DNA from: Candidatus Omnitrophota bacterium
GTDB lineage: Bacteria > Omnitrophota > Gorgyraeia > Velamenicoccales > Velamenicoccaceae
Reading direction: 5' to 3'
Length of the DNA: 12,403 nt
NCBI GenBank assembly: GCA_028717105.1
Contig: JAQUOM010000041.1
Location: forward strand, 1 to 12,403
Of this stretch, positions 7,521 through 12,403 are shown in pieces (position 1 is the stretch's first letter; each line of letters starts with the position of its first letter). Position numbers and translations under genes: made by a program. Under the pieces are notes generated by a model. It was not told the DNA's origin and did no database searches. It worked only from the letters and a program-made list of their open reading frames with translations.

Positions 7521-8806
7521 TGATGACGACGTCTTTTTCTTATGATCCTCCCCGAATGGTCTTTTGCGATGCGCAAGGCAGGATATTTGTCCATCCTGTT
7601 TTGAGGGCCCTGGGCCATGATAGCCGCGGCCTGATCGTCCCCCGGGAGGAAGAATGGATTCCTCTTCCGGCGGGAAGCAGCTTTTTTTATCTCCCGGGTC
7701 ACCGCGCCTTGGGTTTTGACCTTCGCGCCGGCCGGCCTGTTTTTTTGGAAGAGCCGCAAAAAGGGCCTGTCTATCCGGCAGCCGGTTTTATGACGCCGGG
7801 CACCCTGCGTTTGTATTTACCTGCAGCCGAGAAAACGGAACGTCGTGTCGTTTTGCCCTTGTGGCCTTATACGGCCATAGGATACAGAAAAGGACGGTTT
7901 TTGGCTGCGGCGTTACGCGTCGATGCGGGCAGAAAACAGCGGCCGTGTTATTACGCCGATCGCGCGAGGATCAAACGGGGCATTGCCCGCTTGTTGAAAC
8001 TTTTTCCGTCGAATCGCCTGGTGGCCCATCTGAGCCTTTGTGCCCTGCAGTATCATTGCCGTAACGCGCAGAATCTTTTTTTGGGCCGTTGGGAAGCGCC
8101 CCTGCCTGTTTCTCCGTCGTGTAACAGCCGTTGTCTGGGTTGCTTGTCCGCTCAGGACACGGACTGTTCTTCTTCCCATCGCCGGATCGGTTTCGTTCCT
8201 TCGGCGCAAGACGTGGCCTGCGTCGCTATCCATCATCTGAAAACCGCGCGTGCTCCTGTTGTCAGTTTTGGGCAAGGCTGTGAAGGGGAGCCTCTCTTGC
8301 AGTTTGATGTCGTTGCGGATGCCGTCAGACGGATACGGCAGGCGACGCGGCGCGGGACGATCCACTTGAATACCAACGGCTTTGACGCGCGGCGCCTGCA
8401 GGCCCTGGCCGCCTGCGGGCTCGATAGCGTCCGCGTCAGCGTCGTCAGTTTTCACCCGGCGCATTACGAGGCTTATTACCGGCCCAGGGGCTATGCATGG
8501 CGGGATGTTGCCGCCGCCATCCATGGGGCCAGGAAGGCCGGGCTTTTTGTCTCTCTGAATTATTTGACCCTGCCGGGTTTCAGCGACAGGGAGGACGTTG
8601 TTTCGCGGTTGGTCGATTTTTTGAAGAAGGGTGATGTGGATCTGCTTCAAATGAGGAATTTAAGCATTGACCCGGAGGTCTTTTGGAAAAACATGCATTT
8701 TTCCGAAAGCCGGCCGGTCGGAATGGGAGAGATGGTGCGCCGGATCCGGAAGGCCTGTCCCGGCCTGCGGCTAGGTTATTTCAATCCTCCCAAAGAACAT
8801 TTCTGA
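7520..8806 (+). CDS. Uncharacterised radical SAM protein with N-terminal extension
   Basis: A 428-residue protein with a radical SAM core starting unusually late. The first ~195 residues form an uncharacterised region rich in aromatic and basic residues, including PLWPYTAIGY and several cysteines (C143, C174, C180). The SAM cluster motif is C201-x3-C205-x2-C208 (PSCNSRCLGC), followed by VSFGQGCEGEPLL, a GEP-type SAM-binding block with an extra Cys, then HLNTNGFDARRL and RVSVVSFHPAHYEAYYRP. I recall similar CNxRCxGC/FGQGCEGEPLL proteins in anaerobic bacteria, all without known function. The substrate cannot be told from sequence. The start is the tandem ATGATG at 7520/7523, coupled to the pseudouridine synthase gene, which hints at an RNA- or ribosome-related role, but this is only inference from the overlap. 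Confidence 0.88.
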   Translation: MMTTSFSYDPPRMVFCDAQGRIFVHPVLRALGHDSRGLIVPREEEWIPLPAGSSFFYLPGHRALGFDLRAGRPVFLEEPQKGPVYPAAGFMTPGTLRLYLPAAEKTERRVVLPLWPYTAIGYRKGRFLAAALRVDAGRKQRPCYYADRARIKRGIARLLKLFPSNRLVAHLSLCALQYHCRNAQNLFLGRWEAPLPVSPSCNSRCLGCLSAQDTDCSSSHRRIGFVPSAQDVACVAIHHLKTARAPVVSFGQGCEGEPLLQFDVVADAVRRIRQATRRGTIHLNTNGFDARRLQALAACGLDSVRVSVVSFHPAHYEAYYRPRGYAWRDVAAAIHGARKAGLFVSLNYLTLPGFSDREDVVSRLVDFLKKGDVDLLQMRNLSIDPEVFWKNMHFSESRPVGMGEMVRRIRKACPGLRLGYFNPPKEHF

Positions 8807-8838
8807 GCTGGAATAAGATATAAGAATATGTTAGACTT

Positions 8839-10074
8839 ATGTTTATGAAGATATTGCATTTACAAAGAACAGGGCGGCCGGCCGGCGGACAGAAAAAATC
8901 AGGCGTTGCGGGCTTTACGACTCTTGAGATCGTTATTGTTGTCGTCGTTGCAACCATTCTTTTGACCCTCGCCGCCGTTGCGTATTTTCGCGTGACATCC
9001 AAGGCTGAAGATACAGAAGCCTTGAATAATCTCGCCGCGGTCCGCAAGGCGCAGGTGTCGGAATTCGCCGAAACAGGGGCTTATGTCAACGCGACCGACA
9101 CCGCCGATATCAATAAACTCCTTCCCAGCGTCGATATCCAGGACAAAGCGTTTACCTATAAAGTCGTCAATGCCACGTCCGACGATTTTGCCGCTCTTGC
9201 GGAGCGCGTCGGCGAAGATGCGACAGGAGAGAAGCCGATCGTGATCGCGATGTATTCCGATGGTCACGTGGACTATACCTATTCTCCCGGGTCTTCTGCA
9301 GGCGGCGGATCGGGTTACAGCGGTTCCGGGTCGGGCGGCGGTTCCTCCGGCGGCGGTTCCTCGGGCGGCGGTTCCTCCGGCGGTTCTTCCGGCGGTTCTT
9401 CCGGCGGCGGTTCCTCCGGCGGCGGTTCCTCCGGCGGCGGCTCTTCCGGCGGGGACTCGTCCGACGATAGTTCCGGCGACCCTGCCTTCGGCCACGCTGA
9501 TCTGCCGACGATCCTGGGTCTTCTCGATGGTACGACCTACGGGGATTATTATTTCGACCTTATCAATACAGCGGCCATCGATCTGGTCTATACAGATTTG
9601 GGTTCAGGTATCCTGGGGATGTATATCCCGACATGGTGGCTTGATTTTTATCCGGATGATCCTTATGCCGCCAATACCATCTATATCAGCTCGACCCTGG
9701 ATGCCGAATGGAGTTCGGCAGGGATTGCCGCTATTCTTGTCCACGAGGCCGTCCACGCCGACTATGACCACAATATGGACCTGCGGGCCCAGGAGATGGC
9801 CGATGACCTGGGGGTTGATGTCAGCGAACTGTCGTGGGTTACGGACCCTGTCACCGGCGAAGATGTGTTGTCCGATAGCGTGCAACAGGAGTATATGGCT
9901 TTTTGCCAGGAGGCCCTCCTGTGGAGAGAGATCAAGGGCGCCCAGACGAACCAGGAGCTTGATTATATCTTGAGCCTCTATGAATCCGACGAAGAATTGG
10001 GAACGGACCTTCTCTATACGGCTGTCGCGCAGGCGTATGCCGGCTACCCGCTTTATGAAAAACCTATCCAATGA
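8839..10074 (+). CDS. Type IV pilin-like protein fused through a Gly/Ser linker to a putative zinc-protease domain
   Basis: A 411-residue protein of unusual layout. Residues 1-25 are a basic leader ending GVAG, followed by the prepilin signature F26-T-T-L-E30 with Glu at +5, and a hydrophobic helix to about 50. A short pilin-like head (51-150) follows. Residues about 151-213 are Gly/Ser, mostly GGGSS/GGSS repeats. The C-terminal domain (about 214-411) contains H302-E303-A-V-H306, a zinc-protease HExxH motif, and a candidate third ligand at E351 (QQEYMAF) or E358. Prepilin peptidase would cut after G25; the C-terminal domain would then sit at the tip or along the side of a pilus or pseudopilus. 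The start is ATG 8839, with ATG 8845 as alternative. No strong ribosome-binding site is seen. The protease activity is predicted, not shown. Confidence 0.85.
   Translation: MFMKILHLQRTGRPAGGQKKSGVAGFTTLEIVIVVVVATILLTLAAVAYFRVTSKAEDTEALNNLAAVRKAQVSEFAETGAYVNATDTADINKLLPSVDIQDKAFTYKVVNATSDDFAALAERVGEDATGEKPIVIAMYSDGHVDYTYSPGSSAGGGSGYSGSGSGGGSSGGGSSGGGSSGGSSGGSSGGGSSGGGSSGGGSSGGDSSDDSSGDPAFGHADLPTILGLLDGTTYGDYYFDLINTAAIDLVYTDLGSGILGMYIPTWWLDFYPDDPYAANTIYISSTLDAEWSSAGIAAILVHEAVHADYDHNMDLRAQEMADDLGVDVSELSWVTDPVTGEDVLSDSVQQEYMAFCQEALLWREIKGAQTNQELDYILSLYESDEELGTDLLYTAVAQAYAGYPLYEKPIQ
9334..9462 (+). repeat. In-gene tandem repeat encoding GGGSS/GGSS units
   Basis: Seven 15-base units (six GGGSS and a final GGDSS) and two 12-base units (GGSS) built on ggcggcggttcctcc variants encode the linker. 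The reading frame is kept through all units, so unit gain or loss would change linker length without a frameshift. Confidence 0.85.
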
Positions 10075-10082
10075 GGAAAATC

Positions 10083-10658
10083 ATGATGCGTAAGATTTTG
10101 ATATGGTGTCTTGTTTTAGCGGGAGGTTTTATGACGGGATGTTCCCCAAAGATGCGCTATGAGATTTACCGCGCCAAGGACCCGGAGCTGAACATTGTGG
10201 TCGAGTATCCGGCGGGTTGGATCGTCCAGGAGCACAAGGACCCCAAGGCCGGTTATGTCAATGTTCTTTTCATAGAGAATAATCCTCGGAAGTCTTTCCG
10301 GCCTGTCATCGGGATCATGGCCAAAAAAGCCTCTTCTTTGAAAGACCCTGCATGGACGTCCCAGGCCTTCAGCAGGGCGATCGTGCGGACCCGCCTGAAG
10401 CTGTCTCCGGCAAAAGTCCTTTCTGAACGGGCGGTCATGATCGCCGGCGTGCCGGCGAACCAGACGGTCGTGTCGTTCCACGCCCAGGAAAAACTTTATA
10501 CTCCGGATGCCCGCTCTATTGCCGTCAAGGAGAAGATGGCTGTTTTCAAAAGAGACGACGTCTTTTATGTCCTGCGGTTTGAGGCCGGGCCGGAGGACTA
10601 TCCTCTCTACGAGAAAGCTTATCGCCGCGCTGCCAAGACCCTGCAGATGATCCGCTAG
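10083..10658 (+). CDS. Small predicted lipoprotein, possible PsbP-like fold
   Basis: A 191-residue predicted lipoprotein. MMRKILIWCLVLAGGFMTGC is a clean signal peptide with lipobox MTGC and acylated C20, then SP, which suits export to the outer membrane. The mature part (YRAKDPELNIVVEYPAGWIVQE, then PVIGIM and YVLRFEAGPEDYPLYEKAYRRAAKTLQ) resembles the PsbP/Mog1-type fold seen in many small bacterial lipoproteins; this is a pattern impression, not a search. Function unknown. GAGG at 10073-10076 sits 6 bases before ATG 10083, which supports that start or 10086; an ATG at 10071 overlapping the previous stop (ATGA) is in frame. Close linkage to the pilin-protease gene suggests co-expression and perhaps shared localisation. 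Confidence 0.82.
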   Translation: MMRKILIWCLVLAGGFMTGCSPKMRYEIYRAKDPELNIVVEYPAGWIVQEHKDPKAGYVNVLFIENNPRKSFRPVIGIMAKKASSLKDPAWTSQAFSRAIVRTRLKLSPAKVLSERAVMIAGVPANQTVVSFHAQEKLYTPDARSIAVKEKMAVFKRDDVFYVLRFEAGPEDYPLYEKAYRRAAKTLQMIR

Positions 10659-10679
10659 CCGGTTCCTTCGTTAAAAGAT

Positions 10680-10707
10680 TTGACAGGTTGCGAGAACGTG
10701 TTATGAT
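10680..10707 (+). promoter_or_regulatory. nikR operon promoter
   Basis: A perfect -35 TTGACA (10680-10685), a 16-base spacer and -10 TATGAT (10702-10707), extended by TGT just upstream. This is the best sigma-70-type promoter in the window and lies 57 bases before the proposed nikR start. Confidence 0.75.
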
Positions 10708-10725
10708 TTTTATCATTAGTAGCAC
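10698..10725 (+). promoter_or_regulatory. NikR-type operator overlapping the -10 box
   Basis: GTGTTAT (10698-10704), 14 bases, then GTAGCAC (10719-10725). This matches the GTGTTAC-N13/14-GTAACAC consensus that I recall for NikR sites in deltaproteobacteria, at 12 of 14 positions. It covers the -10 box of the nikR promoter, so nickel-loaded NikR would block transcription of its own operon. An inner repeat, ATGAT-N4-ATCAT, lies at the centre. Confidence 0.65.
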
Positions 10726-10763
10726 GTTTTCCCTGCGTGACGGGGACCGCAAAGGAGAATGCC

Positions 10764-11180
10764 TTGCCCAGGTTATCGCGTTTCGGTGTGTCCATGGAAA
10801 GAGAGCTGTTGAGCCGTTTTGATGCATGGATGCGCCGGAAGGCTTACAAGAACCGTTCGGAAGCGATCCGCGGCCTGATCCGTGATGTTTTCGTGGCCCA
10901 GGAGTGGCGGGAGAATGAAAAGGTGGCCGGATCGCTCCTGGTTGTTTATGATCATCACCGGCGGGACCTTGTGGATACGCTTTTGAATATCCAACACGAC
11001 GCGCAGGGACAGATTGTTTCGACCCAGCATATCCATCTGGACCACTACAATTGTCTGGAGATCGTCGTCGTACGCGGCCGCGCCCGGCGTATCCAGGACC
11101 TTTATGACCGGATCCGCGCCCTCAAGGGCGTCAAGCATGCTTCTTTAAGCATGGCTACGATGGGCCGCCGCATCCTTTAG
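10764..11180 (+). CDS. nikR: Nickel-responsive transcriptional regulator NikR
   Basis: NikR is a ribbon-helix-helix repressor that senses Ni(II) and shuts down nickel uptake genes. The N-terminal DNA-binding part (RLSRFGVSMERELLSRFD, RSEAIRGLIRD) is followed by the nickel domain. All four square-planar ligands are present, each shifted two residues from E. coli: H78 (E. coli H76), H89 (H87), H91 (H89) and C97 (C95), in IVSTQHIHLDHYNC. The TTG at 10764, six bases after a good AAAGGAG site, gives 138 residues, close to the E. coli 133; an in-frame GTG at 10737 would add nine unlikely residues. A promoter and NikR-like operator lie just upstream, implying autoregulation. cbiQ follows after 22 bases. 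Confidence 0.95.
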   Translation: MPRLSRFGVSMERELLSRFDAWMRRKAYKNRSEAIRGLIRDVFVAQEWRENEKVAGSLLVVYDHHRRDLVDTLLNIQHDAQGQIVSTQHIHLDHYNCLEIVVVRGRARRIQDLYDRIRALKGVKHASLSMATMGRRIL

Positions 11181-11202
11181 CCTCCTTTTAGGCCGATGCC
11201 CC

Positions 11203-11934
11203 ATGCATCATCGATTTATTGACGAATATTCCCACGAGGATTCATTTCTTTGCCGCCGTGACCCGCGGATCAAGCTTTTTGTCTTGGGGGCGTTTGTCCT
11301 TTTGGTGCTCCTGAAACCGTCCGGGGAGGCAGCGGCCCTTGCCCTGTACGGCGCGTTGTTGGCCGCTGTCCTCGGATTATCCCGCCTGCCCCTGCGGCCG
11401 GTGGCGCTGCGCCTGTTGGCCATGCTGCCTTTTGTGTTTTTGACGGGCTGGTCCATGTTTGCGGCGTCCGCCCGCCCGGCCTGGCCGCTGCTTGCCGTGA
11501 CCATGATCAAGGCCGCGTATGTCCTCGTGGCCGTGTTCCTGATGGTGGCGACGACGCCGTTTCCGAGGCTTCTCAGGGCAATGGAATGGTTGAAGGTTCC
11601 GTCGGTGATGGTGCGCATGTTTGCCTTCCTGTATCGTTATATCTATCTGATCCTTGATGAGTTTATGAAGATGCGCCAGGCCCAGATGTCGCGGACCGTC
11701 CGGGCGGAGCCTGCACCGGGGCGCAGGGTAAAGGTTTTTTCGAGCATTCTCGGGCATCTTTTCGTCCGTTCCTATGAAAAAGGGGAACGCGTTTATCTGG
11801 CTATGTGCGCGCGGGGTTATGACGGGACAGTCCGGATTTTAAGCCAGATCGAAGCGACCCCCGCCGATTACATTTTTCTTGTCCTGGCCGCGGCGTCTTT
11901 TGCCGGGGTGGAGACCTTATGCCGCTTGCCGTAG
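11203..11934 (+). CDS. cbiQ: Nickel/cobalt ECF transporter T component CbiQ/NikQ
   Basis: A 243-residue inner-membrane protein, the coupling (T) subunit of an energy-coupling-factor transporter, joining the ATPase to the metal-binding S component. Several hydrophobic segments (about residues 25-42, 44-61, 68-88, 93-117 and 223-241) and the C-terminal AMCARGYDG, the Ala-Arg-Gly coupling motif that touches the ATPase, mark it. SHEDSFLCRRDPRIKL at the N-terminus is typical of CbiQ. The NikR gene and operator just upstream point to nickel rather than cobalt as cargo. No S-component gene (CbiM/NikM) is seen before it. Its end overlaps the cbiO start by 16 bases. Confidence 0.92.
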   Translation: MHHRFIDEYSHEDSFLCRRDPRIKLFVLGAFVLLVLLKPSGEAAALALYGALLAAVLGLSRLPLRPVALRLLAMLPFVFLTGWSMFAASARPAWPLLAVTMIKAAYVLVAVFLMVATTPFPRLLRAMEWLKVPSVMVRMFAFLYRYIYLILDEFMKMRQAQMSRTVRAEPAPGRRVKVFSSILGHLFVRSYEKGERVYLAMCARGYDGTVRILSQIEATPADYIFLVLAAASFAGVETLCRLP

Positions 11935-12403
11935 ATATCCAGCATCTGAATTTTAGCTAGCCCGATGGTACGGAGGTGCTCAGAGATATTTCCCTTGAGA
12001 TCGCCGAGGGCGATTCTGTGGGCCTTATCGGCCCCAACGGCGCCGGCAAAACGACGCTTTTATTTCATGTGAACGGGATCCTGCGCGGTTCCGGAGATGT
12101 TAAAATTTTTTCCAGCCGGATTTGCGATGAAAATCTTCCGGGGATCCGCAGGGACGTGGGGCTTGTGTTTCAGGATCCGGACACCCAGCTCTTTATGCCG
12201 ACCGTTTTCGACGATGTCGCCTTCGGCCCTTTGAACATGGGCCTGGACCCCGTGGAGGTCGGCCGGCGCGTCCGGGAGACGCTTGCCGCCGTGGACATGG
12301 GGCCTAGCGTTGAAAAACCGTCGCCTCATCTGAGTTTTGGCGAGAAGAAAAGGGTCTGCGTCGCGACGGTCCTGGCCATGGACCCGCGGCTCTTGGTTTT
12401 AGA
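11919..12403 (+). CDS. cbiO: Nickel/cobalt ECF transporter ATPase CbiO/NikO, partial, with in-frame stop
   Basis: The ATPase of the ECF transporter, cut off by the right edge. Read from ATG 11919 (inside the cbiQ end), the frame shows a TAG at 11958-11960 after 13 codons and then a well-conserved ATPase: Walker A GPNGAGKTT (from 12030), Q-loop VFQDPDTQLF, signature LSFGEKKR, and the start of Walker B (RLLVL) at the edge. The frame is otherwise intact, with no shift. The TAG falls where relatives have the A-loop Tyr of F-x-Y-x-D-G. Possible readings are a sequencing or assembly error, a true nonsense mutation, or translation restarting downstream (an in-frame GTG lies at 11976) without the A-loop. 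The window's other TAG-ended genes make normal recoding unlikely. Confidence 0.88.
11958..11960 (+). other. Premature TAG in cbiO at the A-loop tyrosine
   Basis: The codon sits in the context Phe-Ser-TAG-Pro-Asp-Gly. A single-base change from TAT or TAC would restore the Tyr that stacks on ATP adenine in ABC ATPases. Everything on both sides stays in frame. Confidence 0.8.

Noticed and set aside
7913..8650. 245-codon open frame on the minus strand within the radical SAM gene
   Set aside because: Composition is that of a GC-rich shadow frame; the plus strand carries conserved radical SAM motifs throughout.
9334..9462. Repeat array as a CRISPR or noncoding repeat
   Set aside because: Units are contiguous without spacers, are 12 or 15 bases long and encode an in-frame Gly/Ser linker.
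8899..9495. Long antisense open frame rich in Ala, Gly, Arg and Thr
   Set aside because: It is the reverse-strand shadow of the pilin gene and its Gly/Ser repeats, with no start signal or recognisable domain.
11958..11960. TAG in cbiO read as pyrrolysine or another amino acid
   Set aside because: Several genes in the window end normally at TAG, and the residue expected is a conserved Tyr one base change away, so error or nonsense mutation is simpler.

Overview
All 16 recognisable genes lie on the + strand, mostly with overlapping ends or gaps under 110 bases. The DNA is moderately GC-rich. Outer-surface lipoproteins and a type IV pilin-like protein point to an uncultured Gram-negative, probably anaerobic bacterium. 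The style (compact operons, Gly/Ser-rich prepilin-like proteins, frequent TGnTATAAT-like -10 boxes) is compatible with Omnitrophota or a deltaproteobacterial-type lineage, but the assignment is weak. No tRNA, rRNA, IS element or CRISPR array is visible, and no gene-free stretch exceeds 300 bases.

Region 1 (1-5036), metalloenzyme cofactors. The window opens inside the large subunit of a group 3 [NiFe] hydrogenase, ending in the DPCxxCxxH nickel-binding motif. Next come its maturation endopeptidase (M52) and four molybdenum-cofactor genes: moeA, moaA, moaC and a MOSC-domain gene. rlmN, the radical SAM 23S rRNA/tRNA methyltransferase, overlaps the end of the MOSC gene. Pairing a hydrogenase with Moco genes suggests a molybdenum or tungsten partner enzyme, such as a formate dehydrogenase, outside the window. 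That is inference.

Region 2 (5058-8806), mixed housekeeping. It holds a YbgC-type thioesterase, an M48 metalloprotease lipoprotein, a stand-alone response-regulator receiver behind its own candidate promoter, an RsuA/RluB-type pseudouridine synthase, and an uncharacterised radical SAM protein with a roughly 200-residue N-terminal extension.

Region 3 (8839-10658), cell surface. An unusual protein joins a type IV prepilin N-terminus and pilin-like head to a long Gly/Ser repeat linker and then to a putative zinc-protease domain with HEAVH. A small lipoprotein with a possible PsbP-like fold follows, overlapping by ATGA or starting just after. This is the strongest candidate for something undescribed.

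Region 4 (10680-12403), nickel homeostasis. A promoter overlapped by a NikR-type operator drives nikR, cbiQ (transporter T-component) and cbiO (ATPase). The cbiO reading frame carries an in-frame TAG exactly where the A-loop tyrosine is expected, and runs off the right edge. The nickel regulator and uptake genes fit the nickel hydrogenase at the left end.
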